Part shown: piece after piece, positions 1 through 9,940 of the stretch
Position numbering within the stretch: the first letter of the stretch is position 1
Layout of the letters: every line of letters starts with the position of its first letter
Assembly (NCBI GenBank): GCA_937888825.1
Contig: CALBFE010000099.1
Span: 91,896-155,895 of the forward strand
DNA: 64,000 bases
Source of the DNA: an uncultured Actinomycetes bacterium
GTDB lineage: Bacteria > Actinomycetota > Actinomycetes > Nanopelagicales > Nanopelagicaceae
Direction: 5' to 3'
The notes under the pieces: model-generated
The model's input: the letters and a program-made list of their open reading frames with translations, nothing else
Databases searched by the model: none
What the model was told of the DNA's origin: nothing
Program-made: the position numbers and the translations under genes

Positions 1-2593
1 CGTTAGCGATATCTTGCAAATCAATCACATTGAGTTCTTCTGCAATCTGCTCACGCATCTGTTCTGGCAATGCTGCCCATCCACTTGCTGCAATTAGCGC
101 ACGGCCTAATGGTTGACGAATCTTTATGCCGGATTCTGCGCGTGATGCACGGCCAAGTTCAACGATACGACGTGTGAGTGCAACTTGCGCTCCAAGTTCG
201 CGATCAATCACTGATGCATCTGCAATAGGGAAGTCAGAGAGATGCACGGAAGCAACGGCAGAAGAATCAGTAGGAATGACTAACTCTTGCCACACCTGTT
301 CAGTAATAAATGGAACCATTGGAGAGAGAAGTTGAGTCAGAGTTACTAAGCACTCATCCAATGTGGAAAGGGCGCTGTTATCTCCATCCCAGAACCTGCG
401 TCGTGATCGGCGCACATACCAGTTTGAAAGATCATCGATGAATCTGGCTAAAGCGCGTCCTGCAACCTGTGAATCAAAATCAGTAAGAGCGGCATCAACC
501 TCTTCAATCAAAAGATTAAGTTCCGAGATAATCCAGCGATCCATGAGTGGTCGATCTGCGACCTTTGTGCGCTGACTTAAATCAAACTTTGATGCATTGG
601 CATAAAGAGCATGGAAAGAAACGGTGTTCCAATAGGTCAATAAAACCTTACGAACAACTTCATTAATCGCATCATGGCCCACACGACGCGCTGCCCATGG
701 CGAACCTGCAGCCAACATGTACCAGCGAACGGCATCTGCGCCATGTTGATCCATAAGCGCCATTGGCTCTAAAACATTGCCAACGTGCTTACTCATCTTG
801 CGGCCATCTTTATCCAAGATATGTCCAAGACAAAGAACGCTCTTATAAGAGGATTTATCAAAGACCAGGGTTCCGATTGTCATGAGTGTGTAGAACCAGC
901 CACGTGTTTGATCGATAGCTTCACAAATAAAGTCGGCAGGGTAGGACTCTTTAAACTTTTCAACAGAGCCTTGCTTGTGCGGATATCCCCATTGAGCAAA
1001 TGGCATTGCTCCAGAGTCATACCAACAGTCAATTACCTCAGGCACGCGCACCATTGTGGAATCACACTCATTACATGCAAATGTAATGTCATCAACAAAA
1101 GGGCGGTGCGGATCTAGATTTGATAGCTCTTGACCGGCAAGGCCGCCCAATTCAGCTAGAGAATCAACGCAAATCTCATGCTTGTTTTCACAGCGCCAAA
1201 TTGGAAGGGGAGTGCCCCAATATCGATTACGGGAAAGTGCCCAGTCAATGTTGTTGTTGAGCCAATCACCATAGCGCCCTTCCTTAATCGTCTCTGGATG
1301 CCAATCAGTAGCTGCGTTTTCACGAAGAAGAGCATCTTTAATTGAAGTTGTTCGGATGTACCACGATGGTTGCGCGTAATACATCAAAGGCGTGTGACAG
1401 CGCCAGCAATGAGGATAGGTGTGTTCATATGGTTGGTGCTTATAGAGAACACCGCGTGCTTTTAACTCTTTCACCAGTAACTTATCGGCCTCTTTAAAGA
1501 AGATTCCGCCAACTACTTCCACCTCTTTAAGGAAGTGTCCATCGGGTGCAATGGGATTAACGACTGGTAAACCATAGGCACGACAGACCGCTAAGTCATC
1601 GGCGCCAAAAGCCGGAGATTGGTGAACTAATCCAGTTCCATCTTCTGTAGTTACATATGTTGCAAGAACTATGTAATGCGCATCTGGAATCTCTACGAAA
1701 TCAAAGGGACGCTTATATGTTGTGCGCTCTAGTGATTTGCCGAGCATTTTCTTCACAATCTTCTTCTCGCCCTTAACGCTCTCTAGCAGCGCTTCGGCAA
1801 CGACTAGAACTTCACTGACTTCATCCACAGTTACTTCAACAGCCACATAATCAACCTCTGGGTGAACTGCAATGGCTGTGTTTGATACCAAGGTCCATGG
1901 AGTCGTTGTCCAGACAAGGAAACTGGCCTTCAGTGCAACTAAGTCGCCAGAAGTAATAGGGAAGCGAACATAGACCGAAGGATCCGTAACTGTTTCATAG
2001 CCTTGTGCTAATTCATGATCTGAAAGTCCAGTTCCACAGCGCGGGCAATATGGCGCAACGCGATGATCTTGAACGAGTAATCCCTTTTTCCAGATTTCTT
2101 TGAGAGACCACCACACACTCTCAACATATTCAGGTGACATGGTCCAATACGCTTCATCAAAATCAACCCAGAAGCCCATGCGATGTGTCATATCTGTGAA
2201 TGCACCAACATGGCGTTGCACTGATTCTCGGCACTTATCGTTAAATGCTGCAATTCCATATTTTTCGATATCGCCTTTACCGGCAAAGCCCAGCTCTTTT
2301 TCAACAGCAATTTCAACTGGCAAACCATGACAATCCCAACCAGCTTTGCGGATTACATGCTTTCCCTTCATTGTGTGAAAGCGGGGAAAGACATCCTTAA
2401 ATACACGTGCTTCAATGTGGTGAGTTCCAGGCATTCCATTTGCAGTTGGGGGACCTTCATAAAACATCCATGCAGGTGCGCCTTCGCGGGCAGAAACAGT
2501 TTTTTCGAAAATCTCGTTATCGCGCCAGAACTTTAATATCGTATGTTCAACGGCAGGCAGATCAACAGCTGCTGGGATTGCGCGAAATGACAT
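1..2593 (-). CDS. ileS: Isoleucyl-tRNA synthetase, N-terminal part (3' end of gene lies beyond window start)
   Basis: Continuous minus-strand reading frame from ATG (2593-2591) running off the window edge; MSFRAIPAAVDLPAVEHTILKFWRDNEIFEKT-like start; preceded by an Ile-specific T-box leader. Not in the ORF track because it is open at the edge. Confidence 0.9.
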   Translation of the reverse strand, partial: MSFRAIPAAVDLPAVEHTILKFWRDNEIFEKTVSAREGAPAWMFYEGPPTANGMPGTHHIEARVFKDVFPRFHTMKGKHVIRKAGWDCHGLPVEIAVEKELGFAGKGDIEKYGIAAFNDKCRESVQRHVGAFTDMTHRMGFWVDFDEAYWTMSPEYVESVWWSLKEIWKKGLLVQDHRVAPYCPRCGTGLSDHELAQGYETVTDPSVYVRFPITSGDLVALKASFLVWTTTPWTLVSNTAIAVHPEVDYVAVEVTVDEVSEVLVVAEALLESVKGEKKIVKKMLGKSLERTTYKRPFDFVEIPDAHYIVLATYVTTEDGTGLVHQSPAFGADDLAVCRAYGLPVVNPIAPDGHFLKEVEVVGGIFFKEADKLLVKELKARGVLYKHQPYEHTYPHCWRCHTPLMYYAQPSWYIRTTSIKDALLRENAATDWHPETIKEGRYGDWLNNNIDWALSRNRYWGTPLPIWRCENKHEICVDSLAELGGLAGQELSNLDPHRPFVDDITFACNECDSTMVRVPEVIDCWYDSGAMPFAQWGYPHKQGSVEKFKESYPADFICEAIDQTRGWFYTLMTIGTLVFDKSSYKSVLCLGHILDKDGRKMSKHVGNVLEPMALMDQHGADAVRWYMLAAGSPWAARRVGHDAINEVVRKVLLTYWNTVSFHALYANASKFDLSQRTKVADRPLMDRWIISELNLLIEEVDAALTDFDSQVAGRALARFIDDLSNWYVRRSRRRFWDGDNSALSTLDECLVTLTQLLSPMVPFITEQVWQELVIPTDSSAVASVHLSDFPIADASVIDRELGAQVALTRRIVELGRASRAESGIKIRQPLGRALIAASGWAALPEQMREQIAEELNVIDLQDIAN

Positions 2594-2787
2594 AAAAAAT
2601 CCTCCACGAGTAGGAAAACAACTCTGGAGGGACGAGACCTGCTGGCGCAGATCTCGCGGTACCACCCGCCTTGCGTGAAAATCACGCCACTTCACTTTTC
2701 TATCCGCGGCTAGTTCTAGATGGTTTTCACCATTTCTTCTAGCAAACTCGTGAGGTGATAGCCCCGTCAATGCTCATATGCGGTAGT
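2594..2787 (-). promoter_or_regulatory. T-box riboswitch (translational type) in ileS leader
   Basis: Minus strand contains the T-box core GGGTGGTACCGCG (about 2655-2667). UGGU matches the A73-CCA end of tRNA-Ile. Candidate specifier AUC followed by A (2757-2759). Stem-loops GCGTGA/TCACGC and CTAG..ATGGTgaaaACCAT..CTAG. A hairpin pairs CCTCCAGAGT with ACTCGTGGAGG (2601-2630), sequestering the GGAGG SD just before ATG. Confidence 0.93.
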
Positions 2788-2793
2788 GGCTCA

Positions 2794-2799
2794 ATACTA
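2794..2799 (-). promoter_or_regulatory. Putative -10 (TAGTAT) for T-box/ileS transcript
   Basis: TAGTAT on minus strand, 7 nt before the predicted leader start at 2787; no convincing -35. Confidence 0.4.
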
Positions 2800-2857
2800 T
2801 CGTCTAGTTAAGGCAAAATATGCCCGTGGCTAATTGGTAACAGCCCCCTTAGGGCAT

Positions 2858-2863
2858 TAAGGT
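2858..2863 (+). promoter_or_regulatory. Putative -10 (TAAGGT) for near-leaderless dksA-like mRNA
   Basis: TAAGGT-N7-ATG (2871). Confidence 0.5.
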
Positions 2864-2870
2864 TCGCGAC

Positions 2871-3647
2871 ATGCCTAAGAAGCCGATTAAGAAAGCAGTC
2901 GCCAAAAAGGCTCCTGCGAAAAAGGCTCCTGCGAAGAAGAAGGTAGCCAAAAAAGCTCCCGCCAAAAAAGCGCCCACTAAAAAAGCAGTCGCCAAAAAGG
3001 CTCCTGCAAAGAAGGCCCCAGCCAAGAAAGCAGCGGTAAAGAGCATTCCAGTTAAAAAAGCACCAGGTAAGCCATTTCCATCTAAGACAACTTTGACCGT
3101 TGATGAGAAATCTCAAACAGTTTCAGTCTCAACTATTTCTGTGCAAGTTGCCGCACCGGTAGTTGAAGAGCGTCGTTTGGTAATGCCACCACCACCGCGC
3201 CCTGCTAAAAGCGGAAAGAAAGTTGCACCACTTAAGCCAATCAAAGTTGCTCCAACACCCATCGTTGTCAGTGAGAGTGAATCACCTTGGACTGCAGCAG
3301 AGCTAAAGAGCATTCGTACTGAGATTTCTAAAGAGTTATCGCGCTTGCGTGTTGAGCTAGCTAAGGTCGAATTAGAGATGGACTCTCTTATTCAAGAATC
3401 TGGCGAAGGTGCTGGAGATGATCAGGCAGATGCTGGAACAAAAACCTTTGAGCGTGAACATGAGATGTCATTAGTTATTAATGCTCGCGACATGGTTTCG
3501 CAAACAGAGCGCGCCTTGGATCGAATCGACACTAAGACCTATGGAAACTGCGAAGAATGCGGAAGTGCAATTGGAAAGGCCCGTTTACAAGTATTTCCTC
3601 GGGCCACTTTGTGCATGCTCTGCAAGCAGAAGGAAGAACGGCGCTAG
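2871..3647 (+). CDS. TraR/DksA C4 zinc-finger protein with N-terminal Lys/Ala/Pro-rich repeat tail
   Basis: C-terminus YGNCEECGSAIGKARLQVFPRATLCMLCKQKEERR (CxxC...CxxC DksA finger); N-terminus (KKAPAKKA)n. Confidence 0.88.
   Translation: MPKKPIKKAVAKKAPAKKAPAKKKVAKKAPAKKAPTKKAVAKKAPAKKAPAKKAAVKSIPVKKAPGKPFPSKTTLTVDEKSQTVSVSTISVQVAAPVVEERRLVMPPPPRPAKSGKKVAPLKPIKVAPTPIVVSESESPWTAAELKSIRTEISKELSRLRVELAKVELEMDSLIQESGEGAGDDQADAGTKTFEREHEMSLVINARDMVSQTERALDRIDTKTYGNCEECGSAIGKARLQVFPRATLCMLCKQKEERR
2877..3066 (+). repeat. Degenerate in-frame repeat encoding KKAPAKKA/KKAVAKKA units
   Basis: Repeated GCCAAAAAGGCTCCTGCGAAAAAG-like units. Confidence 0.8.
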
Positions 3648-3649
3648 CA

Positions 3650-4132
3650 GTGCGCGTGTGGCGCACACTCTTAGGTGTTGCCTGGCTTATCTGGCTTGCA
3701 GATCTAGCTACCAAAATCTGGGCAGTGGAGTATTTGGCCAATCGTGGTCCAGTAAAAGTTATCGGTTCACTCTTCCAACTTAACTTTATTAGAAACTCTG
3801 GTGCTGCTTTTTCATTTGCCCCAGGGGCGACTTTGTTTCTCTCATTTTTTGGAATTGCCGTATTGATAGCAATTACTTATTACGCACCTTCATTGACCTC
3901 AAAGGGGTGGGCGCTTGTTTTAGGCCTAGTCATGGGTGGAGTTTTAGGAAATCTGACTGATCGCATTTTTAGAGAGCCAGGATTGCTGCGGGGCCATGTT
4001 ATCGATTGGATGCAACTGCCTCATTGGCCTATATTCAATATTGCAGATACTGCAATCGTGGTCGCAGCCTTTATTTCGGTAGTTTTAACCGCGCGCAACA
4101 TCCCGCCTATTAAAAAAGAAGAGTTGATATGA
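3650..4132 (+). CDS. lspA: Lipoprotein signal peptidase (signal peptidase II)
   Basis: FIRNSGAAFSF, LVMGGVLGNLTDRI, HVIDWM, FNIADTAI motifs. Start likely GTG 3650 (or 3656), not 3557, which lies within the dksA-like gene. Confidence 0.9.
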   Translation: MRVWRTLLGVAWLIWLADLATKIWAVEYLANRGPVKVIGSLFQLNFIRNSGAAFSFAPGATLFLSFFGIAVLIAITYYAPSLTSKGWALVLGLVMGGVLGNLTDRIFREPGLLRGHVIDWMQLPHWPIFNIADTAIVVAAFISVVLTARNIPPIKKEELI

Positions 4133-5070
4133 GCAGTCGAGAACAGCGCACACTTTCAGTGCCAGAAGGCGTTGCTGGTGAGCGAATCGATAGCGCTCTC
4201 ACTCGTGTGCTGGGCCTTTCCCGCACAGCAGTCGTCAAACTCCTAGAAGATGGCGATATCACTACATCTGGAAAAGCTATGGCTAAATCAGATCGTGTGG
4301 CTGCCAACCAAGTTATTGAAGTGTTGATGCCAGCTCCAATTAATCAAGATCCGATTCCACTCACACCACTAGAGGGTCTTTCGATTGTTTATGACGATGA
4401 TGCAATTGTTGTTATAGATAAACCGGTGGGATGTGCGGCTCATCCAAGTCCAGGATGGACGGGGCCAACTGTCGTAGGTGCATTGATGGCAGCGGGATAT
4501 TCAATTTCAACTAGTGGGGCCGCAGAGCGACAGGGGATTGTTCATCGCCTAGATGTCGGCACAAGCGGGTTAATGATTGTTGCAAAGAGTGATCGTGCAT
4601 TTACTGTTCTCAAAGATGCCTTTAGAAATCGCTCCGTAGACAAGATTTATCATGCACTTATTCAAGGACACATGGATCCAACTACTGGAACAATTGATGC
4701 ACCGATTGATCGACATCCAAAAGAGGACCACCGATTTGCGGTAGTAGCCACAGGAAAAGACTCCATTACGCACTATGAAGTTATTGAGTTTTATCGCGGG
4801 GTTTCATTAGTCAAAGTTGAATTAGAAACCGGGCGTACGCACCAAATCCGTGTTCACTTCTCTGCACTTAACCATCCACTTGTGGGCGACACTACATATG
4901 GGGCAGATCCTGTTTTGGCTAAATCTCTAGAGATGAGACGGCCGTGGCTACACGCCAAGGAGCTCATCTTTGACCACCCTATTACTGGTGAACATCTGAG
5001 TTTTAGTGCTCCATACCCAGCCGATCTCACACGCTCATTAGCGTTGCTATCTGATGCAGTTCTACCTTAA
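4129..5070 (+). CDS. RluA-family 23S rRNA pseudouridine synthase (RluD-like, S4 domain)
   Basis: S4-like N-terminus; GIVHRLDVGTSGLMIVAKSD catalytic motif; ETGRTHQIRVHF. ATGA-type overlap with lspA. Confidence 0.92.
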   Translation: MSSREQRTLSVPEGVAGERIDSALTRVLGLSRTAVVKLLEDGDITTSGKAMAKSDRVAANQVIEVLMPAPINQDPIPLTPLEGLSIVYDDDAIVVIDKPVGCAAHPSPGWTGPTVVGALMAAGYSISTSGAAERQGIVHRLDVGTSGLMIVAKSDRAFTVLKDAFRNRSVDKIYHALIQGHMDPTTGTIDAPIDRHPKEDHRFAVVATGKDSITHYEVIEFYRGVSLVKVELETGRTHQIRVHFSALNHPLVGDTTYGADPVLAKSLEMRRPWLHAKELIFDHPITGEHLSFSAPYPADLTRSLALLSDAVLP

Positions 5071-5089
5071 GTAATAATCTACGACCACC

Positions 5090-8000
5090 ATGACTTCTGA
5101 GAATTTCGTACATCTGCACGTCCATACCGAGTATTCAATGCTCGATGGTGCAGCGCGCGTTCCCGATTTAATGCAAGAAGTCGCAAGACAAGGCATGCCT
5201 GCAATTGCAATGACAGATCATGGAAATGTTTTTGGTGCTTATGAGTTTTATAAGCAGGCTAAAAAAGCTGGTGTTAAACCGATTATTGGAATTGAAGCAT
5301 ACGTGGCCCCAGAATCTCGCTTTGATAAAAAGAGAGTGCAGTGGGCAAGTGGTGGTGAAGACGATGTTTCAGGTGGTGGTGCTTATACGCACATGACTAT
5401 TTTGGCTGAAAACAATGTTGGCCTAGGCAATCTCTTTCGCTTATCTTCTCTTGCATCCCTTGAAGGCTATTACTACAAGCCCCGCATGGATCGCGAACTC
5501 CTTGCTCAGTATTCCAAAGGACTCATTGCAACAACTGGTTGCCCTGGCGGAGAGATTCAAACTCGCTTGCGCATGGGTGCATATAAAGAGGCAATAAAGG
5601 CTGCAAGTGATTATCGAGATATCTTCGGTGAAGGCAATTTCTTCCTAGAGGTGATGGATCACGGAATTGATATTGAAAGCCGCGTTAAAGCTGATCTACT
5701 CAAATTGGGAAAAGAGTTAGGCCTTCCACTTCTTGCAACTAATGATCTGCACTACACATTACAAGCAGACTCTGGTGCACATGAGGCCCTGCTCTGCGTT
5801 CAATCGGGCTCCACATTGGCAGATCCGAAGAGATTTAAATTTGATAATGACTCTTTCTATGTCAAGACGCCGGCGCAGATGCGAGAGCTCTTTAAAGATA
5901 TTCCAGAGAGTTGCGATAACACATTACTTATTGCAGAGCGCTGTGAAGTAACTATGCGAGAAAATGAAAATCTCCTTCCGCAATTTAGCGTTCCAGCTGG
6001 AGAGACAGAGGATTCTTGGCTTAAAAAAGAAGCTGTTCGCGGGATGAAAGAGCGTTTGGGGGAAAAGCTGACGCCAGCACATGAATCTCGTCTTGATTAT
6101 GAACTTGGTGTTATGGAGAAGATGGGTTTTCCTGGTTACTTCCTTGTTGTTGCTGACTTAGTCGGACATGCCAAGAAAGTTGGCATTCGAGTTGGACCAG
6201 GCCGCGGATCAGCACCTGGTTCACTAGTCGCGTATTCACTTGGCATTACTGGTTTAGATCCACTTGAACATGGACTTTTGTTTGAGCGCTTTCTCAATCC
6301 AGAACGTATTTCTATGCCTGATATCGACCTGGACTTTGATGAGCGTCGTCGCAGCGAAATGATTCGTTATGCAACAAACAAATATGGTGAAGATCGAGTG
6401 GCTCAGATTATTACTTACGGAACTATTAAATCAAAGCAAGCGATTAAGGATTCAACACGCGTGCTTGGTTACCCGTATGTAATTGGAGAGAAGTTAACTA
6501 AGGCCTTGCCTCCATCTGTAATGGGCAAAGATATTTCTCTTGGTGGGATATTTGATTCTAAAGATGATCGTTACGGTGAAGCTGGAGAGTTCCGCTCTCT
6601 CTATGAGTCAGATCCAGATTCGAAGCGAGTGGTTGATACGGCCCGTGGTCTTGAAGGATTAAAGCGCCAGTGGGGTGTTCACGCGGCTGGAGTTATTCTC
6701 TCTCGCGAACCTTTGCTCGATGTTATTCCTATCCATCGCCGTGAAGCAGATGGTGCAATCATCACTCAGTTCGATATGGGCGCATGTGAATCTATAGGCC
6801 TACTTAAGATGGACTTCTTAGGTCTTCGAAATCTCTCTGTTTTAGATGATGCCCTATTAAATGTTAAAGAGAATCAAAACATTGATGTGGTCTTAGAGGA
6901 TTTAACACTCGATGATAAAAAGACATATGAACTGCTCTCTCGCGGCGATACTCTGGGTGTGTTCCAGCTCGATGGTGGCCCAATGCGAGCGTTGCTTAAA
7001 TCCATGTCCCCAGACTCATTTGAAGATATCTCTGCTGTTATTGCTCTCTATCGCCCAGGTCCTATGGGAGAAAATGCACATAACAACTACGCCGATCGCA
7101 AAAATAAGCGCAAGCCAGTTGAACCTATCCACCAAGAGCTTTCAGAACCATTGCAGGACATTCTTGGTGACACATATGGCCTCATTGTTTATCAGGAACA
7201 AGTAATGGCAATTGCCCAGAAGGTTGCGGGGTTCTCACTCGGACGCGCGGATCTTTTGCGAAAGGCGATGGGTAAGAAAAACAAAGATATTTTGGATAAG
7301 GAATACATTCCTTTTGAAGCGGGTATGAAGGCCAATGGTTTCTCAACTGCTGCCATCAAGCGCTTATGGGACGTTCTTATTCCTTTCTCTGATTATGCTT
7401 TCAATCGGGCACACTCTGCCGGCTATGGAGTTGTTTCTTATTGGACTGCTTATCTAAAAACTAATTACCCAACTGAATACATGGCCGCGCTGTTGACCAG
7501 CGTGAGAGATGATAAAGATAAGTCTGCTCTGTATTTGAGTGAGTGCCGCCGCATGGGAATTAATGTGTTGCCACCTGATGTCAATGAATCAAATGGTGAA
7601 TACACCCCGCGTGGAAAAGATATCCGCTTTGGTCTTGCAGCAATTAGAAATGTTGGCGAAGGCGTTGTGGCATCGATTAAGGCTGCGCGTGAGAGCAAAG
7701 GACGCTTTGCATCATTTGGAGATTTCTTGGCAAAAGTGGATGCTCAAGTGTGTAACAAGAAAACCATTGAATCTTTGATTAAGGCTGGAGCCTTTGGCTC
7801 ACTGGGATCAACTCGTAAGGGTTTGATTGCAGTTCATTTGGAGGCAATTGATTCTGTTATCGAGAGCAAGCGTGCCGAGGCAATTGGTCAATTTGATTTA
7901 TTTGGCGGTGAGGCAATTACTGAAGTTTCAGGTTTGGATATTGAAATCCCAACGGGTGAGTGGGATAAGGCGATGTTGCTCAGCTATGAACGAGAGATGT

Positions 8001-8587
8001 TGGGGTTATACGTTTCTGATCATCCACTCTTAGGCGTTGAACATGTGCTTCGGGCCAATACAGATATGTCTATCAGCGAGCTAGTTGATGAAGGCGCTGT
8101 GCATGAATCTATTGTAACTATCGGAGGCTTAATCACAAGCGTTACTCGCAAAGTTTCAAGGCAAGGTGCTTCGTGGGCCGTTGTTACTATTGAAGATCTA
8201 GAAGGATCTTTAGAAGTTCTCTTCTTTTCAAATACTTATAATCAATATTCAATGTCACTGACTGAAGATCGAATTGTGACTATTCGTGGTCGTGTTGATC
8301 GCCGTGAAGAGAATCTGCGATTTACAGCCCTTGAAATGTCTATGCCTGATATTTCTGCAGGCCCGACAGGTCCTCTTGTGATTTCAATTCCAATGTCTCA
8401 ATGCACACCGCCTGTGGTTGACCGTATTAAAGAAATTCTTCGCTCACATCCTGGAAAGCGTGAGGTACATCTTTCTTTAAGTGAAAATGGAAGCAGTACC
8501 GTGATGAAAATTGATGCATCGGTCACAGCTTCACCATCATTGAGCGCAGATCTCAAATCTATTCTTGGGCCTCACTGCCTGGTTTAA
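5090..8587 (+). CDS. dnaE: DNA polymerase III subunit alpha
   Basis: PHP domain FVHLHVHTEYSMLDGAARV; VGPGRGSAPGSLVAYSLGITGLDPLEHGLLFERFLNPERISMPDIDLDF; C-terminal OB fold. Confidence 0.97.
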   Translation: MTSENFVHLHVHTEYSMLDGAARVPDLMQEVARQGMPAIAMTDHGNVFGAYEFYKQAKKAGVKPIIGIEAYVAPESRFDKKRVQWASGGEDDVSGGGAYTHMTILAENNVGLGNLFRLSSLASLEGYYYKPRMDRELLAQYSKGLIATTGCPGGEIQTRLRMGAYKEAIKAASDYRDIFGEGNFFLEVMDHGIDIESRVKADLLKLGKELGLPLLATNDLHYTLQADSGAHEALLCVQSGSTLADPKRFKFDNDSFYVKTPAQMRELFKDIPESCDNTLLIAERCEVTMRENENLLPQFSVPAGETEDSWLKKEAVRGMKERLGEKLTPAHESRLDYELGVMEKMGFPGYFLVVADLVGHAKKVGIRVGPGRGSAPGSLVAYSLGITGLDPLEHGLLFERFLNPERISMPDIDLDFDERRRSEMIRYATNKYGEDRVAQIITYGTIKSKQAIKDSTRVLGYPYVIGEKLTKALPPSVMGKDISLGGIFDSKDDRYGEAGEFRSLYESDPDSKRVVDTARGLEGLKRQWGVHAAGVILSREPLLDVIPIHRREADGAIITQFDMGACESIGLLKMDFLGLRNLSVLDDALLNVKENQNIDVVLEDLTLDDKKTYELLSRGDTLGVFQLDGGPMRALLKSMSPDSFEDISAVIALYRPGPMGENAHNNYADRKNKRKPVEPIHQELSEPLQDILGDTYGLIVYQEQVMAIAQKVAGFSLGRADLLRKAMGKKNKDILDKEYIPFEAGMKANGFSTAAIKRLWDVLIPFSDYAFNRAHSAGYGVVSYWTAYLKTNYPTEYMAALLTSVRDDKDKSALYLSECRRMGINVLPPDVNESNGEYTPRGKDIRFGLAAIRNVGEGVVASIKAARESKGRFASFGDFLAKVDAQVCNKKTIESLIKAGAFGSLGSTRKGLIAVHLEAIDSVIESKRAEAIGQFDLFGGEAITEVSGLDIEIPTGEWDKAMLLSYEREMLGLYVSDHPLLGVEHVLRANTDMSISELVDEGAVHESIVTIGGLITSVTRKVSRQGASWAVVTIEDLEGSLEVLFFSNTYNQYSMSLTEDRIVTIRGRVDRREENLRFTALEMSMPDISAGPTGPLVISIPMSQCTPPVVDRIKEILRSHPGKREVHLSLSENGSSTVMKIDASVTASPSLSADLKSILGPHCLV

Positions 8588-8617
8588 ATTCAAGTCCGCC
8601 GCCCATAGCGCAGCCGT

Positions 8618-8623
8618 TACAAT
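8618..8623 (+). promoter_or_regulatory. Putative -10 (TACAAT) for leaderless hisD/his-trp operon
   Basis: TACAAT-N6-GTG; predicted +1 is the G of the hisD start codon (8630). Confidence 0.6.
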
Positions 8624-8629
8624 TGGCAC

Positions 8630-9940
8630 GTGATTCGCACAGTAGATCTTCGTGGCAAAGCCCTCACTAAGGCTGGTTATAACGCCGAACTCCCGCGTGC
8701 TGCTTTAGATGTTGCCCAAGCTATGGCCTTAGTTGAGCCAATTCTGCACCGTGTGAAAACTGGTGGTGAAAGCGAACTCATTAGATTGGCCCAAGAATTC
8801 GATGGAGTTACTCCTGCTTCCATTCGCGTTGCACAGCAGGCTTTAGATTCGGCTTTAGATTCATTGGATCCTGCTATTCGCGCCGCACTTGAGCTTTCAA
8901 TCGAGCGCGTGAGAAAAGTTCACAACGATCAGGTAAGAGTGGATAAAACCACAACTGTTGTGGATGGTGGCAGCGTTACTGAAAAGTGGATCCCGGTCGA
9001 TCGTGTGGGCCTCTATGTTCCAGGTGGTCGTGCGGTTTATCCAAGCAGCGTTGTGATGAATGTTGTGCCGGCTCAAATAGCAAAAGTTTCATCGATAGCT
9101 GTTGCTTCACCGCCTCAAAAAGAATTCGCAGGATTGCCTCACCCAACTATTTTGGCTACGTGCGCACTTCTTGGCATTACCGAGGTATATGCCGTTGGGG
9201 GAGCACAGGCAATTGCAATGTTTGCTTACGGTGTTGAAGGCTTATGTGAGAAAAGTGATCTTGTTACAGGTCCAGGCAATATCTATGTGGCTGCGGCTAA
9301 ACGCGCACTGCGTGGCGTGATTGGTATTGATTCAGAAGCTGGACCAACTGAGATAGCAATTCTGGCAGACTCTTCTGCGCTAGCAACAGATGTTGCTGCA
9401 GACTTAATTAGCCAAGCCGAGCACGATGTCATTGCTGCAGCTATTTTGGTAACAGATTCAAATGAGTTAGCCGAGGGCGTTGAGGCAGAACTAAAAATAC
9501 AAGTTGGTAAGACTAAACACAAAGAGCGTATTACTGCTGCGTTGTCTGGAGTACAGTCAGCGATTGTCTTAGTTGATGATATGAAGCAGGGGATTGATGT
9601 TGTTAATGCCTATGCTGCAGAACACTTAGAAATTCAGACGAAGAATGCACGTGAAGATGCTGCACAGATTAGAAATGCTGGAGCAGTATTTATCGGTCGA
9701 TTCTCACCAGTCTCACTGGGAGATTATTCAGCGGGCTCTAATCACGTCTTGCCTACAGGTGGATGTGCTTGTCATTCAAGTGGTTTATCAGTACAGACAT
9801 TCCTGCGTGGCCTTCACTTTATTGAATACAGCGAAAAAGCATTCACTGACCTAGTGCCAACTGTTGTGACATTAGCAAATTCTGAAGACCTGCCTGCACA
9901 CGGACAAGCCATGACTGTCAGATTGGAAAATCATAAGTGA
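8630..9940 (+). CDS. hisD: Histidinol dehydrogenase
   Basis: [46 protein letters not shown] motifs; GTG start. Confidence 0.97.
   Translation: MIRTVDLRGKALTKAGYNAELPRAALDVAQAMALVEPILHRVKTGGESELIRLAQEFDGVTPASIRVAQQALDSALDSLDPAIRAALELSIERVRKVHNDQVRVDKTTTVVDGGSVTEKWIPVDRVGLYVPGGRAVYPSSVVMNVVPAQIAKVSSIAVASPPQKEFAGLPHPTILATCALLGITEVYAVGGAQAIAMFAYGVEGLCEKSDLVTGPGNIYVAAAKRALRGVIGIDSEAGPTEIAILADSSALATDVAADLISQAEHDVIAAAILVTDSNELAEGVEAELKIQVGKTKHKERITAALSGVQSAIVLVDDMKQGIDVVNAYAAEHLEIQTKNAREDAAQIRNAGAVFIGRFSPVSLGDYSAGSNHVLPTGGCACHSSGLSVQTFLRGLHFIEYSEKAFTDLVPTVVTLANSEDLPAHGQAMTVRLENHK

Noticed and set aside
126-2595. Plus-strand ORFs of 62-110 aa listed at the start of the window
   Set aside because: They are antisense to a continuous ileS frame on the minus strand with strong synthetase homology by eye and a T-box leader; low-complexity, non-protein-like translations.
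2808-3116. Minus-strand hydrophobic ORFs (MLFTAAFLAGAFFAGAFL...)
   Set aside because: Artefact of reading the Lys/Ala-rich repeat of the dksA-like gene in antisense; not a real membrane protein.
5090-8587. Possible intein in dnaE
   Set aside because: The PHP, polymerase and OB-fold motifs are continuous over 1165 aa with no extra splicing-domain-length insertion.
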